From positions 1 through 32,000 of the forward strand of contig JAJZXI010000011.1 of assembly GCA_021806545.1 (NCBI GenBank): 32,000 bases of DNA, written 5' to 3'. A program made the position numbers and the translations under genes. Position 1 is the stretch's first letter, and the number at the start of each line of letters is the position of its first letter. The DNA is from Actinomycetes bacterium. Lineage in GTDB: Bacteria; Actinomycetota; Acidimicrobiia; Acidimicrobiales; Acidimicrobiaceae. This document shows, piece by piece, positions 22,501 through 30,844 of this stretch. The notes under the pieces are model-generated. The model was not told where the DNA came from. It ran no database searches and saw nothing but the letters and a program-made list of their open reading frames with translations.

Positions 22501-23850
22501 GCCTGGGAAAGTTACACGACGGTGGCCCTGGCCGATGTCGTGACGATGGAGCGATACCGGCCCTGGGCGGGGCTGATTCGCCATCTCGGCTTTCGATCCT
22601 TGGTGATCATCCCCCTCATGGTGGGCGCCGAGGCCATCGGTCTATGTATCGTACTTGGAGACTACACCCAGCAGTTTCAAGGCCCGACGCCCGAGGAGTT
22701 TGTCGCCGCACTGCAGGCAAACCTACAGACGGGCTGGCTCAACTACCGAGCCAACGTCGGTCCGTTGACCGGTCAAGTAGCACAGCGCTACCGCAAGGCG
22801 CTGCTACAAGGAGGCCTGCGCGAGCACTTCCAACCTCTGATCGAGTTAGCTACCGGCCGACCGACGCGCCTTGAGCTGCTGGCCAGGCTCGAGATCGGGG
22901 CTGAAGGGCTTGCTCAGCCTGGGGAGTTTCTCCCTGCCTTTGGGGAGCGAGAGCTCGCTCGCCTGTTCGTGGATTCGGTGGTACGCGTGTGCGAATTGCG
23001 CGAGCGCTGGGATGAACAGGGTTTGCGACTCGGTTGCTCGATCAACCTGCCGGGATCGATCCTCCTCGACCCGCGACTGTCTCTGGTGCTTGAGGCTACA
23101 CGGCGTCGATGTGGTGGCGATCTCTCGTGGCTGACCCTCGAACTCCTCGAAAGCGAGTACCTCGACGATGAGAGGTCAGACGTCGTGCGCACCCTCGCTG
23201 GAGACGGGATCGCCTTCGCGATCGATGACCTTGGTTCGGGGTATTCGAACCTGGAACGTCTCGTGGACTTTCCCTCTGCTGAGATCAAGCTCGATCGCTC
23301 ACTCATTCAACGGTTGTGGAGCCATCCACTGTCGACCCTGGGCGTCGTCGGCGGTCTCATCCAGGCTGGTCACGATAGCCACCGCAGGGTGGTCTTTGAG
23401 GGCGTGGAGCGTCTCGAGGTCCTCGAGGTCGCTCGGGTTCTCGATGCCGACTACGCACAGGGTTTCGTCATCGCTCGGCCGATGCCGGCGAATGAGGTTG
23501 CGTCTTGGGTCACGCGATTCCAAGAGGATCCCCCAGAGATCGAGCCACTCGCCTCGGGGCGCTTGAACTCGCTGCTCGGCGCGCTGGTCTTCGTCTGGCG
23601 GGAGGTCCGACAGCACCCAGAGTTCTGGGTGGACAGCAGTGCATGCCCGGTCGATGACTTCTTGCGACGAACCTTTGGGCTTGAGTCGTCTCTGGTCGTG
23701 CTTCATCGAAGGCTACACCAGGAGGGACTAGCGACCTCCGATACCTATGAGCTACTCATCGCAGAGCTCGAGCGCAATCAACGAATGGCGGTGATCGAAT
23801 CAGGATCAGGCTATCGCGGTGTCAGTGGCGCGGTTTTGGGCGCTGAATGA
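19588..23850 (+). CDS. Large membrane GGDEF-GAF-EAL c-di-GMP protein
   Basis: This is a 1420-residue protein. TM1 is at about 23-43, an extracytoplasmic sensor at about 45-260 and TM2 at about 263-285. A GAF-like stretch and a PAS-like domain (about 425-560) follow, then GGDEF (GGDEF at 646-650). A helical linker leads to a second GAF (about 890-1050), an EAL domain (about 1070-1300) and a 110-residue tail. The GGDEF signature is intact, but residues 637-640 are GEAH, so the RxxD inhibitory site is missing. In the EAL domain the signature reads ELL, while NLPGS, LELLES, DDLGSGYSNL, IKLDRS, EGVE and QGFVIARP are kept, so hydrolysis is plausible. The tail has Cys1352 and His1373-x3-His1377, faintly like a CZB zinc domain. 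Start: GTG with GAGGTG eight bases before. It overlaps the convergent kinase gene by 40 bp. Confidence 0.88.
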   Translation: MVKHSKSTWFKELMSARLRWRWVRLLLILSWSLGAVGVGTWAYTNAKQSVDNQATAVASTTTSDVAARLVQEFDHVLAGLRFIGLAAFRSPPSALDRADLGRILSQFVRASASISGLELVNPSDTVLWHYGNTTALNENAPGARAVFAGESGPHIATGHLFVHHRRLSEVLAIEMLGAHHTLLGVVRGWITLANPVDSRTETIYLTQPNTPTIAIGSHGVVVSPEPANFVPLSVVAPLSERVSLTAGSTSRALSSAVTAALTGPWTALALIWLFGVGFGLVGIELLAMAERSQARSRQRALRAETSRRLMELVLAHVDLEAMIADIGRLLYDSSEAREVLAVFDPVDAPSWCIDHQGQRCSPLEPVSANTVALGRWQEMRSPEDNSRVLVASFGGPEVGVGRLIVIEPSASGSRLLTQLDLSVVDLAIDRARMVSLRRLMAAAVEATDAGIAIFGVGGDFVWANASWYGLLGIDKRQDPEQLRIDHLSSGADGEAIGSYLLECRDNPTEGFACELLLQRADDRAHFWGYLALTPVNEAQADKASHIVALLRDVTASHEVTQDLAYQLDHDALTGALSRSALQTRVESAIDADRAHEYRFAVAIIDIDNFKLVNDTWGHSVGDELLIGFARRLIDHLGEAHAVARLGGDEFIMMLCLDESAIQDCIDSIGTVLAEPFDVGDGLAVMVQASMGIATYPGDAMTLESLLREADLALYHVKSAKSSRPRWWLHSSEVERHEIDDHDPWSPASGARLGRYRALWTTMTASVASELRTRINGEHALPINVDGADWVQLHCELLGEVLDPAATPLSLGDRVASAGAELEVANGDRELLGLTTSLVIGAFLGDEVGLMVNAQERRILIEIIRRRFEWLVEREREAMAGVRASYLAAALGASLSGNDSWDQYLEASLDRVAALPGVRAVIFIEVVDAEGGMPRYLGGALAPELRSWLHNDPGARRMFDFSLQEGPGDGTLAWESYTTVALADVVTMERYRPWAGLIRHLGFRSLVIIPLMVGAEAIGLCIVLGDYTQQFQGPTPEEFVAALQANLQTGWLNYRANVGPLTGQVAQRYRKALLQGGLREHFQPLIELATGRPTRLELLARLEIGAEGLAQPGEFLPAFGERELARLFVDSVVRVCELRERWDEQGLRLGCSINLPGSILLDPRLSLVLEATRRRCGGDLSWLTLELLESEYLDDERSDVVRTLAGDGIAFAIDDLGSGYSNLERLVDFPSAEIKLDRSLIQRLWSHPLSTLGVVGGLIQAGHDSHRRVVFEGVERLEVLEVARVLDADYAQGFVIARPMPANEVASWVTRFQEDPPEIEPLASGRLNSLLGALVFVWREVRQHPEFWVDSSACPVDDFLRRTFGLESSLVVLHRRLHQEGLATSDTYELLIAELERNQRMAVIESGSGYRGVSGAVLGAE

Positions 23851-25244
23851 GCGGGGGTCGGTTGGCGCGGTAGCCGAACGGTGAGCCGCGTTCCACCCGT
23901 GGCGCTGGCGGGCGACTCGGCGTGCACGGTGATGCCCATCAGCGCCGCTAGACGTCCGACGATGAGCAGGCCGAGACCGCTGCCGACCGTACCGTCGCGT
24001 CCCGGGGTCGGATTGAGCTGATGGGTAAAGAGTTGCTCTTGGAGTGCTCGAGACATGCCTGCACCGTCGTCGGTGATGGTAACCTCGATAGCAAACTCAT
24101 GGGCGTTGAGCTGCACCAGGACCTCGCTGCGAGCGTACTTGAGGGCATTGTCGAGAAGGTTCCCGAGTAGCTGCAACAGACGTTCGGGGTCGACATCGAG
24201 CGGTGTCGACTCGTTGGGTAGGGTAGCAGAGAGGGTGAGTCCTTTGCGTTCAGCGACCGGAGCAACCGTCTCGATCAGATGGTTGAGCAGTTCATTGAGG
24301 TCGACCCGCTGACTGGTGAGGGTGTAGTCGCTGGCGCGAAGGCGCGCGAGCGCAATCAGGTCGTTGATCAGACGCTCGATTCGACGTGCCTCTCGTTCGA
24401 TGGTCTTGGCCGTCTCAGTCGGTGAGGTCACTGCCTCGTCGATAATCGCCTCCGCGAAGCCCCGGATGGAGGTCAACGGCGTTCGAAGGTCGTGAGAGAT
24501 TGCCAGGATGTAGGTTGATTCGACCTCGCTGGCTGCCCGCAGCGATGCGATCATCGACGAGATCGCATCGTCAAGATGGGCTAATTCAATCTCCTGCGGT
24601 TTTGTGTCGGACCCTTCGTCGTCGAAGTGGCCGGAGGCGACACGATTAGCACGATGCACCAGTCGATCGAGTGTGCGGGAGATATGCGCGGTGTAGTGGT
24701 CTGATAGGAGGACCGCAATGATGGCGGTGACCAGCACTGCTGCAATCACAAAGATCACGGGACCATCGATCGAGGGTAGTGGTCGGGTCAACAACAGAGC
24801 GAAGATATGCGGATGTCGTCCGGCGAGCCGACCGTTTGGAGACAGACTCGATTGCACGGGATAGGCGACGAAGACCTCGTTGTGGATGACGCCAGACTGG
24901 TAGTGCCCAGAGACCAACAGCGATCCATCGATGGAGTGTGCGGGAAGCTGAGGGGGTAGCGCGACCAATGGGGTGCCACGGCTGGAGAGGGGGATCAGTC
25001 GAAGGCGTCCAACGCCAGCGGCCGCAAGAAACGGGTGCACAAAGCGGTGACTTGCGCGTGCAAAGAGGATGGCAAGGGCACTCGCCGAGCGGAGCAGAAA
25101 CGCTTGCGACTGGTGAACGACCACCTCCCGGCTGATTAGTATCGTACCGACCCCACCGATCAAGACGGTGATGATTGCGGTTCCAAGGAGTCCGAGTCGA
25201 ACCGTCGAGCGGATGCTCGGCTGTTTACGCCAGGCGATAGCCAA
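23811..25244 (-). CDS. Sensor histidine kinase (HAMP, HisKA, HATPase)
   Basis: This is a membrane histidine kinase of about 477 residues. TM1 is at about 17-37, an extracytoplasmic segment at about 38-160, TM2 at about 162-181, then a HAMP-like linker. The H-box AISHDLRTPLTSIRGF carries the phospho-histidine at about 251. The N-box is LLGNLLDNALKYA at about 360, with G1 ITDDGAGMS and G2 TVGSGLGLLIVGRLAAL in the ATPase domain. The start is uncertain: I take the TTG at 25244, which overlaps the regulator stop by 20 bp and gives a normal short cytoplasmic N-terminus; a GTG at 25277 is the alternative. It is paired with the upstream response regulator. Its end overlaps the GGDEF-EAL gene by 40 bp. 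Confidence 0.87.
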   Translation of the reverse strand: MAIAWRKQPSIRSTVRLGLLGTAIITVLIGGVGTILISREVVVHQSQAFLLRSASALAILFARASHRFVHPFLAAAGVGRLRLIPLSSRGTPLVALPPQLPAHSIDGSLLVSGHYQSGVIHNEVFVAYPVQSSLSPNGRLAGRHPHIFALLLTRPLPSIDGPVIFVIAAVLVTAIIAVLLSDHYTAHISRTLDRLVHRANRVASGHFDDEGSDTKPQEIELAHLDDAISSMIASLRAASEVESTYILAISHDLRTPLTSIRGFAEAIIDEAVTSPTETAKTIEREARRIERLINDLIALARLRASDYTLTSQRVDLNELLNHLIETVAPVAERKGLTLSATLPNESTPLDVDPERLLQLLGNLLDNALKYARSEVLVQLNAHEFAIEVTITDDGAGMSRALQEQLFTHQLNPTPGRDGTVGSGLGLLIVGRLAALMGITVHAESPASATGGTRLTVRLPRQPTPAHSAPKTAPLTPR

Positions 25245-25896
25245 CCCCCCAGACGGTCGAGATCGGAAGCGCGTCACCAAACTTTCGCCGTAGCTGGCGG
25301 ATATGGACGTCGACCGTACGGTCATCGCCATACCACTCGGGCCCCCAAACCCCATCGAGGAGCTCTCGACGCGAAAGGGCAAGCCCTCGATGCGTCAGCA
25401 AGAAGCCGAGCAGATCGAACTCACGGTTCGTCAAGGGCACATTCAAACCATTCAGGCTCGCGCTACGTCGCCGTTGGTCCCAGGTGATCGGGCCCATCGT
25501 CTCGATCGCGGGAACGAGCGGCCGTTGCGGTGCGCTCCGACGCAGAATTGCGTTGAGCCGTGCGATGAGCTCGCGAGGTGAGAAGGGCTTAGTGACATAG
25601 TCATCAGCCCCGATCTCGAGCCCGAAGATCCGATCGAGCTCCTGGTCACGTGCCGATAGCATGACGATCGGGACCTCGGACGTGGCTCGCAGCGTGCGAC
25701 ACACGTCGAGTCCGTCCAGCGCTCCCGGAAGGTTGAGGTCGAGGATGACTGCCACCACTGAGCTGGAGTTAAACATAGCGAGTGCCTGTTCTCCGCTGGT
25801 TGCAATGAGAGGCTCGAAGGTGGCTCGCTCGAGATAAGCGCGAAGGAGCTCCGCGATGGATGGGTCATCTTCAACGACGAGCACTGCTGGCGCCAC
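25225..25896 (-). CDS. OmpR/PhoB-family response regulator
   Basis: This is a 223-residue regulator. The receiver domain (about 1-120) has the acidic pair in VVEDDP, the phospho-acceptor Asp53 (VILDLNLPG), the VMLSARD switch residue and the YVTKPFSPREL lysine. A winged-helix DNA-binding domain follows (LTNREFDLLGFLLTHRG ... VDVHIRQLRRKFGD ... TVWGVGYRLA). The start is the GTG at 25896, giving the standard MAPAVLVVEDD opening; the frame is open to a GTG at 25974 but without a ribosome site. It sits between the MFS gene (117 bp upstream) and the kinase, so the three probably form one unit. Its target genes are unknown; the adjacent MFS gene is a natural candidate. Confidence 0.9.
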   Translation of the reverse strand: MAPAVLVVEDDPSIAELLRAYLERATFEPLIATSGEQALAMFNSSSVVAVILDLNLPGALDGLDVCRTLRATSEVPIVMLSARDQELDRIFGLEIGADDYVTKPFSPRELIARLNAILRRSAPQRPLVPAIETMGPITWDQRRRSASLNGLNVPLTNREFDLLGFLLTHRGLALSRRELLDGVWGPEWYGDDRTVDVHIRQLRRKFGDALPISTVWGVGYRLA

Positions 25897-26012
25897 GCAG
25901 TCGAGCCTAGCCAGCAGAGCTGGGCTTGGGATCAATACGCTCCACGGACTCAAAGCGCCACCAGCCAAGGACACCCGCGTGATGACCCTAGTTGGTGCGC
26001 AAGGGCCTATCG

Positions 26013-27872
26013 CTAGTCGGCGATTGGCCCATCGACACGACCCGCCGTTGTAATCGTGGTCTTTGGTCCGAGAGGTGCCGCTTTGGTCGGTGCATCGTCG
26101 TGGATCACCCCAAGCTCTCGCGCGTACTGCTCATCAGTGGGCGAGTCCGGATCGATATCGCTGGCGGTGTACTTACCTCCTCTGAGCCAGGAGGCGACAG
26201 CCGCCACCAGGCAGGCCCCTGCGGCGAAGATAAACGCTTCGGTCAGCCCATGACCAAATGGGTGCGATATCAGGTGCGGGAAGTAGTACCGGCCTGTCAG
26301 GTAACGAGCGTTGGTCGGTGGCAGCTTGCCCAGTACGGCGGGCCCGATGAGCTTGGCGATCGGGTTGTAACCGAGAAAGGCCGCAAAGAGCAGGCTGACA
26401 GGCGGCAGCACTGAGATGCCCTTTGCCACCGCGACGGGTACGTGTTGATGGGTGAGACCCGTGAGCAACGCATGGGGGAGGTAGGCCTGGAGACCGAAGA
26501 TCATGAGTGTAAAGAAGACCCCGATCGAGAGGACCATCGCGGAATTCTGGAAGGTAGCTGCCATGCCGGCCCCAACACCACGCTCGTTGACCGGGAGGCT
26601 GTTCATGATGCCCGCTCGGTTCGGCGATGCGAACAGGCCCATCGCGAGTCCATTGAGCAGTAGCAGCGCGGCGAAGACTGGATAGGCGAAGTCAACCGGT
26701 AGGTAGATCAGTAGCACGAATGAGAGGGCCGCAATGACCATACCCCCGGTGGCAAAGGGCCTTGCACCGAAGCGGTCAGAGAGGTATCCAGAGATTGGTC
26801 CGGCGGCGAGGAAGCCAATCGTAAGCGGTACGAGGTAGATGCCGGCCCAGAGAGGCGTCGAAGAGTACGAGTACCCGTGCTCCGGTAGCCAGATTCCCTG
26901 GAGCCAGATAATCAAGATGAACATCATGCCACCCCGCCCAAGCGAGGCCAGCAGGCTCGCGACATTCCCAGCGGTATATGGCCGGATTTTGAAGAGGCGG
27001 ACGTTCATCATTGGCTCAGGTCGCTTGCGCTCGATGGCGACGAAGGCAACCAAGGTCAAGACGCCACCAATGAGTTCCACCAATACCCAGGGGCTCGTCC
27101 AGCCCATGGTGTGGCCGCCGTAGGGCTGGAGCCCATAGGTGATTCCCACGAGGATCGCGATGAGACCGACCGCGAAGACGATGTTGCCGATGACATCGAT
27201 GTGAGCCTTTGCCTTCTTGCCCAGGTCATGGAGGACGATATAGGCCCAGACGGTTCCGATCAGGCCAAAGGGGACGGAGACGAGAAAGACGGCTCGCCAT
27301 GAGATGGGTGCGAGCAGCCCTCCCATGATCAACCCGAGAAACGAGCCAGCGATCGCGGCGACGTTATTGATCCCCAGCGCGAGACCTCGCTGATTGGATG
27401 GAAACGCGTCGGTCAAGAGAGCGGCTGAGTTGGCGAAGAGGAGCGCGCCACCAAGACCCTGGCCGAGTCGCATGCCGATGAGCCAGAGTGCGCCAGCGCT
27501 GCCATGCATCCAGGTGACCGACAGGAGAATCGAGAAGATGGTAAAGGTGGCAAAGCCCATGTTGTACATCCTCGCGCGCCCGTACATGTCGCCAAGGCGG
27601 CCAAAGCTAACGACCATTACGGCGGTGACGACGAGATAACCCATCAGCACCCAGAGAAAATACGAGGTGTTCTGTGGGGAGAGCGGATTGAGTTTGATCC
27701 CATTGAAGATCTCTGGCAACGAGATCAGCACAATCGACGAGTTGATCGTGGCCATGAGGATTCCGAGGGTCGTGTTGGACAAGACTATCCACTTGTAGTG
27801 GGGATGCTCGGTTATTCGAAACGACCGCTCCCGGACTGATAGTCTGCCCTGAGGTGCCTGGCTTCGTGTCAT
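26013..27872 (-). CDS. MFS transporter, DHA2/EmrB-type drug-efflux family
   Basis: This is a 619-residue membrane protein with about 14 hydrophobic segments, as in DHA2 (QacA/EmrB) pumps. Features in order are [21 protein letters not shown] in TM1 (the family motif D1-like region), [20 protein letters not shown] (loop 2-3, motif A), [22 protein letters not shown], and [25 protein letters not shown] late in the protein. A long loop near residues 490-540 and a hydrophilic tail of about 50 residues end the protein. The ATG at 27872 has GGAG nine bases upstream. It is transcribed away from trpC across a 247-bp region with a dyad, and toward the two-component genes. The substrate is unknown. Confidence 0.86.
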   Translation of the reverse strand: MTRSQAPQGRLSVRERSFRITEHPHYKWIVLSNTTLGILMATINSSIVLISLPEIFNGIKLNPLSPQNTSYFLWVLMGYLVVTAVMVVSFGRLGDMYGRARMYNMGFATFTIFSILLSVTWMHGSAGALWLIGMRLGQGLGGALLFANSAALLTDAFPSNQRGLALGINNVAAIAGSFLGLIMGGLLAPISWRAVFLVSVPFGLIGTVWAYIVLHDLGKKAKAHIDVIGNIVFAVGLIAILVGITYGLQPYGGHTMGWTSPWVLVELIGGVLTLVAFVAIERKRPEPMMNVRLFKIRPYTAGNVASLLASLGRGGMMFILIIWLQGIWLPEHGYSYSSTPLWAGIYLVPLTIGFLAAGPISGYLSDRFGARPFATGGMVIAALSFVLLIYLPVDFAYPVFAALLLLNGLAMGLFASPNRAGIMNSLPVNERGVGAGMAATFQNSAMVLSIGVFFTLMIFGLQAYLPHALLTGLTHQHVPVAVAKGISVLPPVSLLFAAFLGYNPIAKLIGPAVLGKLPPTNARYLTGRYYFPHLISHPFGHGLTEAFIFAAGACLVAAVASWLRGGKYTASDIDPDSPTDEQYARELGVIHDDAPTKAAPLGPKTTITTAGRVDGPIAD

Positions 27873-28024
27873 CTCGATGCGCTCCGATCCGTCATGCGTG
27901 CCAACTTTGCCTCCCAATCTTTGTGTTCTTCGTGCCCTGATCGTCACAGCCAAAGAGGTCGTGATGGCCCTGACGGGGGACGTTGCCTGGCGCGTTCGTC
28001 ACCCTCAAGGCTCATTTGCACTCC

Positions 28025-28064
28025 ATTCTATCGGTTAATCGGTTGCATATTACAACTATTACCA
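28025..28064. promoter_or_regulatory. AT-rich promoter/operator-like dyad between MFS and trpC
   Basis: Between the divergent MFS and trpC starts lies the most AT-rich spot of the area. GTTGCATATTACAAC (28042-28056) is an imperfect 15-bp dyad (five of seven pairs). It sits inside a longer, gapped symmetry with GGTTAAT on the left and ATTACC on the right. On the minus strand TAGAAT (complement of 28025-28030) could be a -10 box for the MFS gene. The layout resembles operators of MarR- or TetR-type regulators, but no such regulator gene is in the window. Confidence 0.4.
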
Positions 28065-28119
28065 AGAAACTGCGCTTCGAGGTCGAATTATTCCATCGTC
28101 AGGCGGGTAGCCTGTAGCT

Positions 28120-28905
28120 GTGGCGACCTATCTCGACGCAATCCTTTCTTACCACCGCAGGCGCTGCATGGACGATAGTCGTCCGCTCGACGGGTTGATG
28201 GCACACTGCAAGGTGGTGCCGGCTGGTCCGAGCTTTGAGAGTGCACTGCGTGCACCAGGCCTTGGCATTATTGCAGAGATCAAGCGTCGCTCGCCATCGC
28301 GCGGGTCGATGACCACGACGGACGTGGTCCCGGCTGAGGTCGCAGGTGAGTATTGCAAGGGGGGTGCGGCCGCCATCTCCGTGTTGACGGATACACCGCA
28401 CTTTGGCGGTGAGCTTGGCGATCTGCGGGACGTCGCAGCGGTCGTCGACGTACCGGTGCTCCGGAAGGACTTTCTGCTCACCGAGCGCGATCTTTGCGAT
28501 GCCAGAATCAACGGAGCCTCCGCCGCGCTCATCATCGCGTCCGCGATGGATCGACCAGCGCTCGAGCGTCTCATCGGATTTAGCGCCCAGATCGGACTCG
28601 AGCTCTTGCTCGAGGTCCATGATCCAGCAGAGATCGCTGGAGTGGACCTCGTCGGCTTGGGATTCCATGGAGCGATCGGGATCAACCAACGCGATCTCGT
28701 AACCTTTGAGGTTGACCCCAAGCGGGCCCTGGCCTATCGCGAACGCTTGAGCGATGTTTTCCCGGTCGTCGCCGAATCTGGCATCCAAGGACCGGCTGAT
28801 GCGCAGGTACTTGCCGCCGGCGGCTACGACGCGATCTTGGTGGGGGAGCACCTGATGCGAGCTGGGGATCGCGCTGGCATGGTACGGACCTTACGTGGTT
28901 ACTAA
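28120..28905 (+). CDS. trpC: Indole-3-glycerol phosphate synthase
   Basis: This 261-residue TIM barrel cyclises CdRP to indole-3-glycerol phosphate. Visible motifs are IIAEIKRRSPSRG with the catalytic lysine, the AISVLTDTPHFGG strand, VLRKDFLL with the second lysine, LLLEVHD, GINQRDLVTFEVD (usually INNRNL/INNRDL), VAESGI and ILVGEHLMRA. The start is a GTG at 28120, with no strong Shine-Dalgarno. It is the first gene of the trpCFBA group, transcribed from the region it shares with the divergent MFS gene. Its 3' end overlaps trpF by 11 bp. Confidence 0.93.
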   Translation: MATYLDAILSYHRRRCMDDSRPLDGLMAHCKVVPAGPSFESALRAPGLGIIAEIKRRSPSRGSMTTTDVVPAEVAGEYCKGGAAAISVLTDTPHFGGELGDLRDVAAVVDVPVLRKDFLLTERDLCDARINGASAALIIASAMDRPALERLIGFSAQIGLELLLEVHDPAEIAGVDLVGLGFHGAIGINQRDLVTFEVDPKRALAYRERLSDVFPVVAESGIQGPADAQVLAAGGYDAILVGEHLMRAGDRAGMVRTLRGY

Positions 28906-29605
28906 CCGCGTCTTTGTCAAGATCTGTGGCATCACGAATCTCGATGATGCGCAGTGCGCAACGGCACTGGGGGCCGATGCGTTGGGCTTCGTCTTCGCGC
29001 GGTCCGCACGTCAGGTCACCGCCGAGCAGGTCAGGTCGATCCTGTCCCGGCTATCGGGCGAGGTGCTCACCTTCGGTGTCTTCGTTGATGAACCGGTGGC
29101 CCACGTCCTCAGACAGGTGGACTCGCTTGGTCTCAGTGGCGTGCAGCTGCATGGTTCTGAGACACCCGATGAGGTCGCCTATTTGCGAGAGCGGATCCCC
29201 TATGTCATCAAGGCCATCTCGGTCACGCAGGATTTCCTCGAGCAAAGCGCTCGCTACCAACACACCTGGGCCATCCTTGGCGATGGCCCAGTTCCAGGGT
29301 CGGGGCGCCCGGCTGACTGGAGTACGGTAGCAGCGCAACGAGAATCTGCGATGCCGGCCAATGACGAAGGCATCAGCATGTCACGAGGGATGAGCGACGT
29401 GCCTCGGCCCGCCCGTTTCATTCTGGCGGGAGGCCTGCGGGTCGATAATGTAGCCAAGGCCATCCGCCAGGTACAACCTTTTGGAGTGGATGTGTCAAGT
29501 GGCGTTGAGCGGACACCAGGACACAAAGACCCTGATAGGCTGCGCGCGTTCATCAGTGCAGTCCGAGGAGTGGCCGCTACGAGCCTGCCCTCGTATGGCC
29601 AATGA
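28895..29605 (+). CDS. trpF: Phosphoribosylanthranilate isomerase
   Basis: This 236-residue TIM barrel converts phosphoribosylanthranilate to CdRP. The catalytic cysteine is in FVKICGITN (Cys11). GADALGFVFARSARQV, VQLHGSETP, the GDGPVPGSGRPADW segment with the probable acid Asp, FILAGGLRVDNV and GVDVSSGVERTPGHKD follow. It is about 25-30 residues longer than most TrpF proteins. The extra lies between ADWSTVAAQ and RPARFILAGG, a hydrophilic insertion rich in Met, Ser and Asp. The GTG start overlaps trpC by 11 bp. Its presence means HisA need not serve tryptophan synthesis, unlike PriA in most actinobacteria. Confidence 0.9.
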   Translation: MVTNRVFVKICGITNLDDAQCATALGADALGFVFARSARQVTAEQVRSILSRLSGEVLTFGVFVDEPVAHVLRQVDSLGLSGVQLHGSETPDEVAYLRERIPYVIKAISVTQDFLEQSARYQHTWAILGDGPVPGSGRPADWSTVAAQRESAMPANDEGISMSRGMSDVPRPARFILAGGLRVDNVAKAIRQVQPFGVDVSSGVERTPGHKDPDRLRAFISAVRGVAATSLPSYGQ

Positions 29606-29659
29606 GATGAGTGGATCGTGCCCGTATGTCGATGTTGTGTTTTGTAAAGGAGTCAACCG

Positions 29660-30844
29660 ATGACCAGCCTGATGGGTGATCCTGATGTGACCGGAAGATT
29701 CGGTGAGTTTGGCGGGCGCTTCGTGCCGGAGTCGCTGATGCCGGCGGTGATAGAGCTTGAGGCTGCATTCCGGGAAGCCTGGATCGACCCGGCCTTTCGC
29801 GGTGAATACACCGCCACGCTCGAGAGTTATGCAGGTCGGCCAACCCGGCTGTACCTAGCAGAGCGACTCTCGGCCCAAGTTGGTGCTGAGGTATGGCTCA
29901 AGCGGGAGGACCTGGCACACACCGGCTCACACAAGATCAACAATGTCATCGGTCAAGCACTACTTGCGCGCAGAATGGGAAAGACGCGTCTGATAGCGGA
30001 GACCGGCGCTGGTCAGCATGGCGTCGCTACCGCTACTGCAGCTGCTCTTCTCGGGCTCGAAGCGAAGGTGTACATGGGTGAGGTCGATGTCGCAAGGCAG
30101 TCACTGAATGTTTTTCGCATGCGCCTCCTGGGTGCGGAGGTCGAGCCCGTAACCTCGGGCTCGCGCACGCTCAAGGATGCGGTCAATGAGGCGATGCGAA
30201 GCTGGGTTGCTGCCTTAGACGACACCCACTACTGCATCGGCAGCGTCATGGGCCCACACCCCTATCCGTGGATGGTCCGAGAGTTTCAGCGCGTGATTGG
30301 AGATGAGGCTCGTACCCAATTCCTCAAGGCGAAGGGATCACCGCCGGACTGGGTCGTCGCCTGCGTGGGGGGCGGTTCGAATGCCGCGGGGACTTTTGCG
30401 GGATTTGTCGATACCCCTGCACGCCTTGTCGGTGTGGAGCCAGCCGGAGGCGCTGCAATTGGCCGCGGTGTTGGGGGGATCGTACATGGGATGCAGTCCT
30501 TCTTTCTGCAGGACGAGTTCGGCCAGGTGAATGAGGCCACATCGATCTCCGCGGGGCTCGACTACCCAGGAGTCGGCCCAGAGCATGCCTTTCTCCACAC
30601 CGTTGGCAGGGCCCGTTACGACCAGATTACCGATGACCAGGTGCTCGAGGCGGTGCAACTTCTCGCGCGAACTGAAGGGATTATCTGTGCGCTCGAGTCG
30701 GCCCACGCGATCGCCTGGCTAGTCGAGCACCAAGAGGAGATCGCCGGTGCATCGGTGGTGGTGACGCTCTCTGGTCGAGGTGATAAGGATGCCGAGACGA
30801 TCGCGGCGAGACTCGGCTTCCTGGAGGGGGACGGTCATGCTTGA
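29660..30844 (+). CDS. trpB: Tryptophan synthase beta subunit
   Basis: This 394-residue PLP enzyme joins indole and serine to give tryptophan. Visible motifs are [18 protein letters not shown] at the N-terminus, [16 protein letters not shown] with the Schiff-base Lys92, [44 protein letters not shown] (PLP phosphate loop), [15 protein letters not shown] and [10 protein letters not shown]. It is the standard TrpB1 length. AAAGGAG lies seven bases before the ATG. A gap of 54 bp separates it from trpF, and it overlaps trpA by 8 bp. Confidence 0.95.
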   Translation: MTSLMGDPDVTGRFGEFGGRFVPESLMPAVIELEAAFREAWIDPAFRGEYTATLESYAGRPTRLYLAERLSAQVGAEVWLKREDLAHTGSHKINNVIGQALLARRMGKTRLIAETGAGQHGVATATAAALLGLEAKVYMGEVDVARQSLNVFRMRLLGAEVEPVTSGSRTLKDAVNEAMRSWVAALDDTHYCIGSVMGPHPYPWMVREFQRVIGDEARTQFLKAKGSPPDWVVACVGGGSNAAGTFAGFVDTPARLVGVEPAGGAAIGRGVGGIVHGMQSFFLQDEFGQVNEATSISAGLDYPGVGPEHAFLHTVGRARYDQITDDQVLEAVQLLARTEGIICALESAHAIAWLVEHQEEIAGASVVVTLSGRGDKDAETIAARLGFLEGDGHA

